From: Chryseobacterium sp. FH2
Lineage (GTDB): Bacteria; Bacteroidota; Bacteroidia; Flavobacteriales; Weeksellaceae
Assembly (NCBI RefSeq): GCF_001045455.1
Contig: NZ_LFNE01000005.1
Location: 248,001-312,000, forward strand
Length of the DNA: 64,000 nt
Direction: 5' to 3'
Part shown: positions 1 to 9,106 of the stretch, piece after piece
How positions within the stretch are numbered: the first letter of the stretch is position 1
Layout of the letters: every line of letters starts with the position of its first letter
Made by a program: the position numbers and the translations under genes
Notes under the pieces: model-generated
What the model was told of the DNA's origin: nothing
What the model saw: only the letters and a program-made list of their open reading frames with translations
Databases searched by the model: none

Positions 1-390
1 AACGATCTCATTTCTCATCTCTTATATTTTTCTTTTAAAATCTTATATTTCATTATCATGTTTCTTTTATCAAATATCAATTCTGTTTGCAACAAAAAGC
101 CCTTAAATACTTTACATTTTTTTCTATAATTTTGTAAAATGAAAAAAAGGAATTTAATTCATGTTAAATCATGATTATTTTCAAAGAAAAGAAAACATTC
201 ATTTGAAATATTTTTATTTAAAAACTATTTTGCAAAATTATTTTTGTTGATAAATCAAAAAAGAGTCAGATAAATGATAATCCCGAAAATGATTTATATT
301 AAATTATCAATTTAAAAATCAAGCAGTTAATAAAGTCATTTTCAGGAATTCATTACGTTTTATTTAAAATAAATCTACTTAAACACACAA
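1..390. other. AT-rich non-coding stretch upstream of araC-like gene
   Basis: I see no convincing gene here. The stretch is very AT-rich with many A and T runs. A TATTTTTG octamer at 239-246 matches the Bacteroidota -7 element, but no TTG lies at the right distance upstream. A TTG at 203-205 followed 20 bases later by TATTTTG (226-232) is a second, imperfect possibility. Either would leave a leader of more than 130 bases before the regulator gene. Confidence 0.4.
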
Positions 391-1383
391 ATGAGCTCAA
401 AACATGAACAAATAGAAAAATTAAAACATGAACTGATGGACAGGTATGTCATTCTTATGATTAGTATCTTAGGAATTTATGCCGGTATTTTTACTTTCTA
501 TATTCATGATAAAGTGATGTCTTGGTATTTAACTGCCGGGCTGATTTTTATAGGCTACAGTTATTCACTAATGCGGAAAAGATTTCCTACCAATACAATT
601 GTTCATTTGTATTTAATCCTAGCGCCTTTATATAATTTTTATGTAATGCTTGCTTTTTGGAATAATTCCGTTGCAAGTTTTTGCTGGTTATTACCTATTC
701 CATTAGGAGCCTATATCTTTTTTACCAAAAAAGAAGTATTGGCTTATACATTTTATATTCTGTTTATCATTATAATCGGCTATATTATTGCCAATAATCT
801 GCAAATCGATTTTCCCAAACACACTCAAAAAGAAGTAATATTCACAGACACTATTCTGATTACGTCAAATATATTAGTAGTTACCTTGCTAATATATTAT
901 AAAGATAAAATCAAAAAACTTGAAATATTATCTGAATTCAGCCAAACCGAATCAATACAAAAAGAGAAAATAACTGTCACAGAGTTTATGTCAGAGGATA
1001 ATGATGCCGACAATGAAAATATGGAAAAGCTTTTCTCCAAAATAGAAGAATCTATGACAGCAAATATGCTTTTTAAAGACGTTAAATTTAATCTTTCAGC
1101 ATTGAGCGTTGCGTTGGAAGTTAATAGTACTTATATATCCAAAGCTATTCGGTATAAGGGTTTTCCAAATTTCAACAACTATCTTAATACTTATAGAATA
1201 AACTATGTAAAAAAGTTGTTTAACGAAGTTGATTTTCAGAAAACCACGTTGATGTATGTTTATACAGAGGCCGGATTTTCGAACCAATCGACATTCAATA
1301 GGGTTTTCAAACAAATTGAAGGAATTACGCCTTCAGAATATTTCCAGCGAAATCTCAAAAACAATAGCAAAAGCAGTGTTTAA
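391..1383 (+). CDS. Membrane-anchored AraC-family transcriptional regulator
   Basis: The 330-residue protein has a hydrophobic N-terminal half (about residues 15-170) with roughly six membrane segments. A short charged linker follows, then a C-terminal AraC/XylS DNA-binding domain (about 225-320). The second helix-turn-helix is recognisable from the pattern AGFSNQSTFNRVFKQIEGITPSEY split over residues 290-317. It probably senses a membrane or envelope signal and regulates transcription directly from the membrane. The signal and targets are unknown. This layout is common in Flavobacteriia. It lies 30 bases before the aroQ ATG on the same strand; the two may be co-transcribed, although aroQ has its own -7-like element. 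Family assignment is firm, function is inferred. Confidence 0.85.
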   Translation: MSSKHEQIEKLKHELMDRYVILMISILGIYAGIFTFYIHDKVMSWYLTAGLIFIGYSYSLMRKRFPTNTIVHLYLILAPLYNFYVMLAFWNNSVASFCWLLPIPLGAYIFFTKKEVLAYTFYILFIIIIGYIIANNLQIDFPKHTQKEVIFTDTILITSNILVVTLLIYYKDKIKKLEILSEFSQTESIQKEKITVTEFMSEDNDADNENMEKLFSKIEESMTANMLFKDVKFNLSALSVALEVNSTYISKAIRYKGFPNFNNYLNTYRINYVKKLFNEVDFQKTTLMYVYTEAGFSNQSTFNRVFKQIEGITPSEYFQRNLKNNSKSSV

Positions 1384-1390
1384 AAAATAT

Positions 1391-1398
1391 TATCTTTG
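1391..1398 (+). promoter_or_regulatory. Possible -7 element for aroQ
   Basis: TATCTTTG fits the Bacteroidota -7 consensus TAnnTTTG exactly and lies 16 bases before the aroQ ATG. No TTG is found 17-23 bases upstream, so the match is only half a promoter. Confidence 0.3.
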
Positions 1399-1413
1399 AA
1401 TAAATTATTTTCA

Positions 1414-1821
1414 ATGAAAGTTCTTATCATCAACGGCCCAAATTTAAATTTACTCGGAACCAGAGAACCTGAAATTTACGGAACAGTTTCTATGGAAAAT
1501 TATTTAGAGAATTTAAAATCTGAATTTCCATTTCATGAATTAAAATATTACCAGTCAAATATTGAAGGAGAAATTATTAACAGGATTCAGGAAGACGATT
1601 TTGAAGCCTTGGTGATTAACCCCGGAGCTTTTACACACTACTCTTATGCTATTGCTGATTGTTTAAAGAATATTCAGAAGCAAAAAATAGAAATTCATAT
1701 TAGTAATATTTACAAAAGAGAAGAATTTCGGCAAAGATCTGTCACTGCAGCAAATACTGATGCTGTTTTATGCGGTTTCGGAATGAATGGGTATAGACTG
1801 GCAATCTTAAGTTTAAAATAA
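1414..1821 (+). CDS. aroQ: Type II 3-dehydroquinate dehydratase
   Basis: This enzyme catalyses the third step of the shikimate pathway, dehydrating 3-dehydroquinate to 3-dehydroshikimate in the cytoplasm. The 135-residue length is normal for the dodecameric type II family. Motifs present are INGPNLNLLGTREPEIYG at the N-terminus with the catalytic Tyr, NPGAFTHYSYA in the middle, and the HISN loop with catalytic His, followed by the REEFR arginine region. I chose the ATG at 1414 because the family starts with MKVLIINGPN; a TTG at 1396 would add six residues with no homology and falls inside a -7-like element. The gene converges on pckA across a shared terminator. Confidence 0.95.
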   Translation: MKVLIINGPNLNLLGTREPEIYGTVSMENYLENLKSEFPFHELKYYQSNIEGEIINRIQEDDFEALVINPGAFTHYSYAIADCLKNIQKQKIEIHISNIYKREEFRQRSVTAANTDAVLCGFGMNGYRLAILSLK

Positions 1822-1886
1822 ATTTCACAGCTTTTACAAATATTTCATTATAATCTGTGAAATCTGTAGGTATAAATAGGAAATAA

Positions 1887-1916
1887 AAATCCCCATCGTT
1901 TTGATGAGGATTTTTT
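1887..1916. terminator. Bidirectional terminator between aroQ and pckA
   Basis: A hairpin with an 11-position stem (one C-A mismatch) and a five-base loop spans 1887-1913. It is flanked by an A-rich run on the left and a T-run on the right, so it can end transcription from both aroQ (plus) and pckA (minus), which converge here. Confidence 0.8.
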
Positions 1917-1918
1917 AT

Positions 1919-3538
1919 TTAGTTAGTTGTTTGCTCCTGCAACTGAGGACCAGAGGCAATAAGCTTCTTGCCCTCTTCTGTATTACAATATTGATCAAAG
2001 TTCTTAATATATCTTGAAGCTAAATCTTTAGCTTTCTCTTCCCACTCAGAAGCGTTATTGTAAGTATTTCTTGGATCCAGAATACCTTCAGAAACGTTTG
2101 GCAATTCAGTAGGAACTTCTAAGTTCATAATTGGAATTCTAGTTTTTGGAGCATCTTCGATAGAACCGTCAATGATTGCATCAATGATAGCTCTTGTATC
2201 CTTCAAAGAAATTCTCTTCCCAGTACCATTCCAGCCTGTATTCACCAAATATGCTTTTGCTCCGTGTTCTTTCATTTTACCAATTAATGTTTTAGAATAC
2301 ATGGTTGGGTGTAAAGTCAGAAACGCTTCTCCGAATGCAGGAGAGAAAGACGGTTCAGGTTCTGTGATTCCTCTTTCAGTTCCCGCTAATTTTGAAGTAT
2401 ATCCGCAAAGGAAGTGATATTGAGCCTGATTTTCATCTAAAACTGAAACCGGTGGCAATACTCCGAAAGCATCAGCAGAAAGGTAGACAATTTTCTTTGC
2501 GTGTCCTGCTTTTGAAGGCAAAACGATCTTATTGATATGATAAATAGGGTAAGAAACTCTCGTGTTTTCAGTAATTGATCCATCTGCATAATCAGCTACT
2601 CCATTATTTACCACTACATTTTCAAGAAGTGCATCTCTTTTGATTGCCCTGAAAATATCCGGTTCTTTTTCCTCAGAAAGATCAATAACTTTTGCATAGC
2701 AGCCACCCTCATAGTTGAATACACCATTGTTATCCCAACCATGTTCATCATCACCAATCAAATATCTTTTTGGGTCAGCTGACAAAGTAGTTTTTCCCGT
2801 TCCTGAAAGACCAAAGAAAAGGGCAACATCTCCTTCTTCACCTACGTTTGCAGAGCAGTGCATAGAAGCCATACCCTTCAACGGAAGGTAATAATTCATC
2901 ATTGCAAACATCCCTTTTTTCATTTCTCCCCCATACCAGGTACCTCCGATAATCTGAAGTTTCTCAGTAAGGTTAAACATTACGAAGTTTTCAGAATTCA
3001 ATCCTTGAGTTTCCCAGTTCGGGTTTGTTGTTTTAGAACCGTTGATTACTGTAAAATCAGGTTCTCCGAAGTTTTCCAGCTCGTAGTGAGAAGGACGGAT
3101 AAACATATTAGTAACGAAATGCGCCTGCCACGCTACTTCAACGATGAACCTTACTTTTAATCTTGTATCTGCATTTGTTCCACAAAAAGCATCTACTACA
3201 TAAATTTTCTTAGATGTAGAAAGTTGGTTCAGCACTAAATCTTTACAAGACTGGAAAATTTCTGTTGTCGTAGGTAAATTTACTTTACCATCCCAGAAAA
3301 TTGTTTCTCTTGTAACATCATCCTGAACTATATACCTGTCTTTAGGAGAACGACCTGTGAAAATTCCTGTTTTTACCGATACTGCCCCAGATTCTGTAAG
3401 CTCAGCTTTCTCAAAGCCCTGATTTTCAGGAGCAACTTCAGCCTGGTATAATTCTTCGTAAGAAGGATTATAGACGACTTCGTAATTTCCTTTAATCCCT
3501 AATTTTTCTAAATCTTGGATGATTTTAGCGTGTTTCAT
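1919..3538 (-). CDS. pckA: Phosphoenolpyruvate carboxykinase (ATP)
   Basis: This gluconeogenic enzyme converts oxaloacetate and ATP to phosphoenolpyruvate, ADP and CO2. The 539-residue length is typical of the ATP-dependent class. Seen in the sequence: the substrate loop TGRSPKDRY near residue 61, the P-loop GLSGTGKTT at 243-251, the metal/nucleotide motif GDDEHGWD just after it, and the conserved [11 protein letters not shown] segment in the C-terminal third. It is monocistronic: the next gene upstream (GHMP kinase) is about 130 bases away on the same strand. It ends at the shared terminator with aroQ. Confidence 0.97.
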   Translation of the reverse strand: MKHAKIIQDLEKLGIKGNYEVVYNPSYEELYQAEVAPENQGFEKAELTESGAVSVKTGIFTGRSPKDRYIVQDDVTRETIFWDGKVNLPTTTEIFQSCKDLVLNQLSTSKKIYVVDAFCGTNADTRLKVRFIVEVAWQAHFVTNMFIRPSHYELENFGEPDFTVINGSKTTNPNWETQGLNSENFVMFNLTEKLQIIGGTWYGGEMKKGMFAMMNYYLPLKGMASMHCSANVGEEGDVALFFGLSGTGKTTLSADPKRYLIGDDEHGWDNNGVFNYEGGCYAKVIDLSEEKEPDIFRAIKRDALLENVVVNNGVADYADGSITENTRVSYPIYHINKIVLPSKAGHAKKIVYLSADAFGVLPPVSVLDENQAQYHFLCGYTSKLAGTERGITEPEPSFSPAFGEAFLTLHPTMYSKTLIGKMKEHGAKAYLVNTGWNGTGKRISLKDTRAIIDAIIDGSIEDAPKTRIPIMNLEVPTELPNVSEGILDPRNTYNNASEWEEKAKDLASRYIKNFDQYCNTEEGKKLIASGPQLQEQTTN

Positions 3539-3573
3539 TTTACTTATATTTTCTATTTCTTTTTTGGGTTCAA

Positions 3574-3581
3574 CAAAATTA
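3574..3581 (-). promoter_or_regulatory. Possible -7 element for pckA
   Basis: On the minus strand this reads TAATTTTG, a full match to TAnnTTTG, 35 bases before the pckA ATG. No TTG was found at the expected distance, so only half of the promoter is supported. Confidence 0.35.
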
Positions 3582-3668
3582 AATATTAATTAATTGTTAA
3601 AGGTGGTTAAATATAATGATATAAGTCAGAATGACAAATAAAAAATAAGCCCTATAAGAATTTGAAAA

Positions 3669-4571
3669 TCAACGTATTATTTCATTCCACTGGAAAACAG
3701 TATGAAAACCTTTTCCCCAAAAATAGTCCTTAAAGCCATCAAATTTTGAGGTCATGACAAAATCTCCACCCCAGGCTCCCAAACTTTTTACAAAAACAGG
3801 ACAATCTGAGAAAAATTTAGTTTTAACTGTAGGAATTTCAAGAAAATCTGATATTTTTTGCTCATGAATTAACATTAGCTCAGAAAAATTTTCCAATTCG
3901 TTACATAGCAAAATATTTCTTGTAAGATCCGAAAATTCATCTACTAGTTTTTGAGACTTCATTTTAGACCTGTAAAAATTAATTCCTTCACGGCTATCCT
4001 GCTTTTGATTTAGATGAATAAAAATGAGCTCATTTTTAAAGGAAGGATTAAAATTTATCTTCTCATATTTTATCTCAGGCCTGCTCTGAAAAAGAACGGC
4101 TGATTTCTCTTTTGCAACTGCAATATCATAACCACTTCCTCCCAAACTGAGAGAATTCAAATGAAAAGGATCAACTTCAGCCCACTCCGCAAGATTATTC
4201 ATCAAAGTTGAACTGCTTCCCAGGCCATAATCTGCAGGAAACTGAAGATTTGTTTTTAAATGATAAGTAAAATTATTTCTGAATTTAGCTATAGAAAGTA
4301 ACTGAACGTTTTTTAAGGTTTTTAAAATAAATTCAGCACTTGAAAGAATATTAGTTTCCAGAATCTGCCAGTTTTTGTAATCAATGACAGCTTTTAACCA
4401 TAATTTATTTTGATGATAGGCCTCCCAAAAAATCAGGGATTTCTCATCTTCGTTTTCTTCAAAAGAAAACTCTTGTCCCAGTTTGGTAGGTACCGCCAGG
4501 ACAAGAGCTCCGTCTATTGCGAAATATTCTGAAGTAAGCATAAGCTTTCCCGGTGAAAATATCTCGCCCAT
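3669..4571 (-). CDS. GYDIA-family GHMP kinase
   Basis: This 300-residue protein belongs to the GHMP kinase superfamily (galactokinase, homoserine, mevalonate and phosphomevalonate kinases). It carries the name-giving motif GGSGYDIA (GYDIA at 147-151) of a Bacteroidota-specific subgroup. The ATP-binding loop GLGSSSTL is at 116-123. The N-terminus FSPGKLMLTSEYFAIDGALVLA resembles mevalonate/phosphomevalonate kinase starts (SPGKLML..EY), so a role in the mevalonate isoprenoid route is possible but unproven; the substrate cannot be read from the sequence. It starts 10 bases after fabD ends, so the two are probably one transcript. Confidence 0.85.
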   Translation of the reverse strand: MGEIFSPGKLMLTSEYFAIDGALVLAVPTKLGQEFSFEENEDEKSLIFWEAYHQNKLWLKAVIDYKNWQILETNILSSAEFILKTLKNVQLLSIAKFRNNFTYHLKTNLQFPADYGLGSSSTLMNNLAEWAEVDPFHLNSLSLGGSGYDIAVAKEKSAVLFQSRPEIKYEKINFNPSFKNELIFIHLNQKQDSREGINFYRSKMKSQKLVDEFSDLTRNILLCNELENFSELMLIHEQKISDFLEIPTVKTKFFSDCPVFVKSLGAWGGDFVMTSKFDGFKDYFWGKGFHTVFQWNEIIR

Positions 4572-4581
4572 ATTTGTTTAA

Positions 4582-5457
4582 TTAGATTGCAGATGCAACA
4601 TTTACAGAAGGATCAATTTTTTTGATTAACCCCTGAAGCGTTTTTCCAGGTCCTACTTCTACAAAGTTATCCGCTCCGTCTTTAATCATATTTTGAACAG
4701 ATTGTGTCCATTTCACAGGACCTGTCAATTGTGCGATAAGATTTTGTTTGATTTCTTCAGGATTTATAATTGCAGTCGTCGTGATATTCTGATAAACAGG
4801 AATCGTCGCTTTTCTGAATTTTGTTTTTTCAATCGCAGCAGCCAGTCTCTCTTGTGCAGGCTGCATCAATGGAGAATGAAATGCTCCGTTTACAGGCAGT
4901 AACAATGCTCTTTTTGCTCCTGCTTCTTTCAACTTTACGCAAGCCTCTTCAACAGCAACTGTTTCACCTGAAATTACTAACTGTCCGGGACAGTTATAAT
5001 TTGCTGGAACTACAATTCCGCTGATTTGAGCACAAATTTCCTCAACTTTAGCGTCTTCCAGTCCTAAAATTGCAGCCATAGAGCTTGGATTAGCATTACA
5101 AGCATCCTGCATAGCTTTTGCTCTTTCGGAAACCAATTTCAGACCATCATCAAAAGATAAAACTCCATTAGCAACCAACGCCGAAAATTCTCCTAAAGAA
5201 TGTCCCGCAACCATTTCAGCTCCAAGACCGTTCACTGCTTTAAGAGCAGCTACTGAATGTATAAAAATTGAAGGCTGGGTAACCTCCGTTTTTTTAAGAT
5301 CTTCATCCGTTCCGTTAAACATAATGGAAAGGATATCAAACCCTAAAATTTCGTTGGCAGATTCCATCAAGTCCTTAATGTCTTTTCTAGAATCATACAA
5401 TTCCTTTCCCATTCCTACGAACTGAGAACCCTGCCCAGGAAATACAAGTGCTTTCAT
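4582..5457 (-). CDS. fabD: Malonyl-CoA:ACP S-malonyltransferase
   Basis: FabD moves the malonyl group from CoA to acyl carrier protein and so supplies the extender unit for fatty acid synthesis. The 291 residues have the expected FPGQGSQ start (residues 6-12), the nucleophile elbow GHSLGE with catalytic Ser87, the catalytic His in NGAFHSPLM at about 190-198, and a C-terminal VEVGPGKTLQGL. It sits alone with the GYDIA kinase rather than in a fab cluster. The gene is complete and ordinary. Confidence 0.96.
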   Translation of the reverse strand: MKALVFPGQGSQFVGMGKELYDSRKDIKDLMESANEILGFDILSIMFNGTDEDLKKTEVTQPSIFIHSVAALKAVNGLGAEMVAGHSLGEFSALVANGVLSFDDGLKLVSERAKAMQDACNANPSSMAAILGLEDAKVEEICAQISGIVVPANYNCPGQLVISGETVAVEEACVKLKEAGAKRALLLPVNGAFHSPLMQPAQERLAAAIEKTKFRKATIPVYQNITTTAIINPEEIKQNLIAQLTGPVKWTQSVQNMIKDGADNFVEVGPGKTLQGLIKKIDPSVNVASAI

Positions 5458-5478
5458 GTATTAATTTAAAATATTTTG

Positions 5479-5486
5479 CAAATATA
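5479..5486 (-). promoter_or_regulatory. Possible -7 element for fabD
   Basis: Reads TATATTTG on the minus strand, an exact TAnnTTTG match, 21 bases before the fabD ATG. The nearest TTG upstream is 29 bases away, longer than usual. Confidence 0.35.
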
Positions 5487-5527
5487 AATATAACGTTAAT
5501 AATATTCTTTAAAAACAACAAAATCAC

Positions 5528-7468
5528 TTAAGGCACCAATCTAATTACACGGTAACCTGTATTTACATAAGCTCCGTTTGCCTTAGGTTTTACAAACTCA
5601 AATTTTGTAGCCAACTGAGTCTGAACTTTATTCATTTGTTTAAAGATTTCTCCTTTTTTATTTTCTCTTGTTAGCATGTCATTTACAACATCAAAGCCTA
5701 CAATCGCATATTTCGGAGGTGTTTTGCAGTATTTACCTTTGTAAGCTGCTAAAATTTCTTTTTCAAAACTTCCGTCAGTATTGATCTTTCTGTCCATCAG
5801 GTAAACTAAATTTGCCTGGCTCAAATCGTCTATTTTTTTCTCAAAAACCGGAGAATAGTACATGCTGAAAGCTTTTATACCCTGAACTTCTTTGGATAAA
5901 GCAATCAATTTATTAGCAAAAGCATCTCCAACGCTGTCATTAGCATTTGCTAAAATGGCAATCACAGGAGCAGATTGACCTGTCATCATATTTTGATCAA
6001 GCTGAATATCCGCAGGAGAATTTACAATAGTCACCGTTGGATTCTTAAGTGTTTTTTCAAGACTGGCTTTGATATAATTTGCATTGTCTTTTTTGCTGTC
6101 TGCAACGATATAGATTTTTTGGTCAGAATAGGTGGATTTTACTTCATCAACAATTTTATCAGCATACGTCTGATCGTTTGTTTCAATAATAATCAGATTA
6201 CTGTAATTATATAATTCCGGAGAGTTGGCAAATGGTGCTACAATCGGGATTTTTTGATTTTTTGTAAAGTCTAGAACATCAATGACGTTAGACTTGAAGA
6301 ACGGCCCTATAATCAAATCCGTATTATTAGGGTTTAGTTGTGTCAATGAATTTTTAAATGTCGCTTCATTTCCTGAATCAACAATTTTCACCTCAAGTTT
6401 TTGACCGTTTCTGGCATTTCTCTCGATCGCAAGCTTAGCACCTGTCAGGAAATCCATTGCCATGGCTCTGTATTGAGTTTCGTTTGTACTGTACCCGAAA
6501 GGCAGCATTAAAACAACGCTCAGCGCATCACCGCTCTTCTTTACATAAGCAGGATCAAGTTTTTTAATTTTTAAAACCATTCCTGTTTTTAAACCGTGAG
6601 ATAAATCAGGGTTCAGAGCAATTAATTCGTCAATTGTAATTCCATATTTATTAACAATTGAAAAAACGGTATCTCCTTGTTGGACTGTATATGTCACATA
6701 ATCATCTGCGGCAAGATTTGCCGAAACTACGGAAGATCTCTCATTTCCTGAATCTACTTTTGCTTTTGAATTTGAAGGAGCTTCAGCTAGGGTATTATTA
6801 TCTGTATTTGATTTCTTTATCTTAATAGCTTCACCAGGCTTCAATCCTTTTGCTTCCAATCCTGGATTTAATGCAAAAAGTTCTTGCTGAGTGATATTGA
6901 ATTGTTTTGAAATCCTATAATAATTATCTTTTGATTGGATTACATAATTTTCTCCATCCGCAACAGAAGCCGGAGTTTCAACAACTGCCGTCTCTACGGG
7001 TTTTGTAGTTGTAATGGCTACGGAAGCCTGTTCGCCACCATATTTTTTAATACTTTCAAGAGGTAATGTAATCTCATCTCCTATTTTCATATGAGAATCT
7101 AACTCGGGATTTAATTTTCTTAAATCAGACTCAGAAATCCTGTATTGTTTTGTGATACCATACACTGTTTGCTTAGGCTGTAAAACAATTTTCCCTACTT
7201 GAGAACTATTAACTGGTTTTGTATTTTCAGCAACAGCAGTTTTCGGAGCTGAAGTTACCGCTTTGTCACTTTTTACACTCAAAACATCTCCAATCGCCAG
7301 TTTGCCGTCTTTAAACTTAGGGTTCAGTTTCAGCAATTCATCTACAGTCATCCCGTATTTTTTTGCAATATTGTAAGGATTATCTCCTTTTGCAACGGTG
7401 TGCGATTTCTGAGCAGATACACCCAAAACCATACATAAACTGGATAGAATAAAAAACCTTTTTATCAT
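5528..7468 (-). CDS. LysM-repeat protein with periplasmic-binding-like domain
   Basis: This 646-residue exported protein has a signal peptide (residues 1-19, cleavage after VSA). Four LysM domains follow at about 21-65, 92-137, 172-214 and 257-302; each has the pattern V..GD..Y.I...Y.....L...NP. The rest (about 315-640) resembles a type I periplasmic ligand-binding fold: a solvent-exposed IIGPFFKSNV segment and an IAPFANSPEL segment are typical of branched-chain amino acid binding-protein relatives. LysM domains bind peptidoglycan, so the protein probably sits in the periplasm attached to the cell wall. Its ligand and partner are unknown. It has its own promoter within the end of bshC. Similar proteins are widespread in Flavobacteriia; none has a role I can name. 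Confidence 0.85.
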   Translation of the reverse strand: MIKRFFILSSLCMVLGVSAQKSHTVAKGDNPYNIAKKYGMTVDELLKLNPKFKDGKLAIGDVLSVKSDKAVTSAPKTAVAENTKPVNSSQVGKIVLQPKQTVYGITKQYRISESDLRKLNPELDSHMKIGDEITLPLESIKKYGGEQASVAITTTKPVETAVVETPASVADGENYVIQSKDNYYRISKQFNITQQELFALNPGLEAKGLKPGEAIKIKKSNTDNNTLAEAPSNSKAKVDSGNERSSVVSANLAADDYVTYTVQQGDTVFSIVNKYGITIDELIALNPDLSHGLKTGMVLKIKKLDPAYVKKSGDALSVVLMLPFGYSTNETQYRAMAMDFLTGAKLAIERNARNGQKLEVKIVDSGNEATFKNSLTQLNPNNTDLIIGPFFKSNVIDVLDFTKNQKIPIVAPFANSPELYNYSNLIIIETNDQTYADKIVDEVKSTYSDQKIYIVADSKKDNANYIKASLEKTLKNPTVTIVNSPADIQLDQNMMTGQSAPVIAILANANDSVGDAFANKLIALSKEVQGIKAFSMYYSPVFEKKIDDLSQANLVYLMDRKINTDGSFEKEILAAYKGKYCKTPPKYAIVGFDVVNDMLTRENKKGEIFKQMNKVQTQLATKFEFVKPKANGAYVNTGYRVIRLVP

Positions 7469-7487
7469 AGTCGATAATTATAATTTA

Positions 7488-7517
7488 CAAAAATACTCCT
7501 TTAAAATTAAATGGCAA
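7488..7517 (-). promoter_or_regulatory. Promoter of the LysM protein gene
   Basis: On the minus strand TTG (7517-7515), a 19-base spacer and TATTTTTG (7495-7488) match the Bacteroidota promoter at both elements. The -33 part lies within the last codons of bshC, so the LysM gene can be transcribed independently of bshC. The expected start site leaves a leader of about 15 bases. Confidence 0.6.
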
Positions 7518-9093
7518 TAATTATTAATTTTGATTCTTGAACTACCATTTGTTCCAAACAATTTTCAAGCCATGAATATCCATAATCCGCAAAGAATACA
7601 CTAAAATTATAAACCCTTTCCTGCCAGTTTTTATAGGGATGTACATCTAAAAATAAATTCTCCAGCCTTTCCAATAATTCGCTTTGTTTTATTTTTTCTG
7701 CGTGAAGAAGACGCTTTTTTAATCTTTTAAAAGACTTTAATTGCCGTATTTCTTCAGCTTTCACCATATTTCCAAAAGATTTTTCGGTAGTTTCGGCGAT
7801 TGATTTTAGTTCCGAAAAATTGTTAAGTAAAAGGTTTTCTTTTTCGTTTAATAATTTCAATATGACATTATCGTCTAAAATTTTATTATTGGTAATTGTT
7901 GTAAAATTCTGAAAGAAATCGTCAATTTTCAGATCCAGTTTTTCTATTTTTCCTAAAGTTTTCTTCTTTAAAAATAACATTGAATTTCGCGGAATCAAAA
8001 TTGGAAAAGGAATATTTATCTTGGTGAAATAATCTTTTAGTTCCAGCCAGTACATAATTTCGGCATTCCCTCCGATATACGCCAAATTTGGCAACACCGT
8101 TTCCTGGTAAACAGGTCGCATCAAAGCATTCGGACTGAATTTTTCAGGGTGATTTTCCAATTCATTTAAGATTTCTTCCTTGGTGAATTGAATATTTTTA
8201 TCAATAACAATATATTTTTGTCCGTCAAAATCAATCCTGTCTCTTGTTTCAGATAAATAGAATAGATTAATCTCTCGAGGATTTACCTGAACTTTTCCAT
8301 ACTTCTCAGTAAGGAAGTCAACTTTTTGTTTTGAGGTTTTATATAAACTAAAATTAAGAAGCTCATCCTTGAAGGTTTGCTTAATTTGATTTTTAAGCTC
8401 TTTTGAATCTCCGTCAAGCATCAGAAGTCCAAATTCCGAGAAGAGTCTGTTTACCAAAATCCGGATCGCATCCGTAAGCGTATTTCCAACTTTATAAGCT
8501 TCTTTGAGCATTAAAATCAATTCTGTCCCGAAAATAGAATCCTTGAATTCTTTTTCAAATTCAGAGATGAAAAATGTATCGTTGATTTGAATTTTTCCAA
8601 CTGCACCACCCTGTTTTCCGCTAATTTCGTAATAGTTATCCTCTGTTTTAAAATGATTAATTTCAGCAAAATCATGATCTTCTGAAGCCATCCAATATAC
8701 CGGAACAAAATTAAAATCCGGAAAATATCCTTTTAAGTAAGTACAGGTTTTTATCGTTTGTAAAATCTTGTATACAAAGAAAACCGGCCCTGAGAACAGG
8801 TTCAGCTGATGTCCTGTCGTAATTGTAAATGTATTGGGTTGCTGTAAGCTTTCTATATTCTCTTCCTGCTTCGATGAAAGCTTAAGATATGAAAGTTGTT
8901 TTTGAAATGCATTAAACAGAACCTCTCTTTGCTGTAAAGTAAAAGAATTTTGCTTTAAATGAATTTGTTTTTTAAAATTATCTAAAGAAAATGTAGTTTC
9001 TTCAAATCCCTCGATATGTTGGTTTAAAAAATCTTTTACCAATTGAGGTATATTTTCTATATCGTTAAATGATATTTTATTTATTGTTTTCAA
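7507..9093 (-). CDS. bshC: Bacillithiol synthase, cysteine-adding enzyme BshC
   Basis: BshC joins L-cysteine to glucosaminyl-malate in the last step of bacillithiol synthesis. The 528-residue length fits the family. Recognisable features are the Rossmann-like part with TTGHQLNLFSGPVFFVYKIL near residues 85-106, YWMASEDHDFAEI, and ALMRPVYQETVLPNLAYIGGNAEIMYWLELK in the middle, plus a helical C-terminal half. An ATG at 9129 is open but would overlap the end of the putative porin gene and adds 12 residues not seen in the family; the TTG at 9093, giving MKTINKISF, aligns with usual starts and is preferred. The genes for BshA and BshB are not in this window. Confidence 0.92.
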   Translation of the reverse strand: MKTINKISFNDIENIPQLVKDFLNQHIEGFEETTFSLDNFKKQIHLKQNSFTLQQREVLFNAFQKQLSYLKLSSKQEENIESLQQPNTFTITTGHQLNLFSGPVFFVYKILQTIKTCTYLKGYFPDFNFVPVYWMASEDHDFAEINHFKTEDNYYEISGKQGGAVGKIQINDTFFISEFEKEFKDSIFGTELILMLKEAYKVGNTLTDAIRILVNRLFSEFGLLMLDGDSKELKNQIKQTFKDELLNFSLYKTSKQKVDFLTEKYGKVQVNPREINLFYLSETRDRIDFDGQKYIVIDKNIQFTKEEILNELENHPEKFSPNALMRPVYQETVLPNLAYIGGNAEIMYWLELKDYFTKINIPFPILIPRNSMLFLKKKTLGKIEKLDLKIDDFFQNFTTITNNKILDDNVILKLLNEKENLLLNNFSELKSIAETTEKSFGNMVKAEEIRQLKSFKRLKKRLLHAEKIKQSELLERLENLFLDVHPYKNWQERVYNFSVFFADYGYSWLENCLEQMVVQESKLIIIAI

Positions 9094-9106
9094 CCTGATT
9101 CTACTT

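Noticed and set aside
1396..1413. TTG start that would extend AroQ by six residues
   Set aside because: The extension has no family similarity, and the TTG lies within a -7-like element; the ATG at 1414 gives the normal start.
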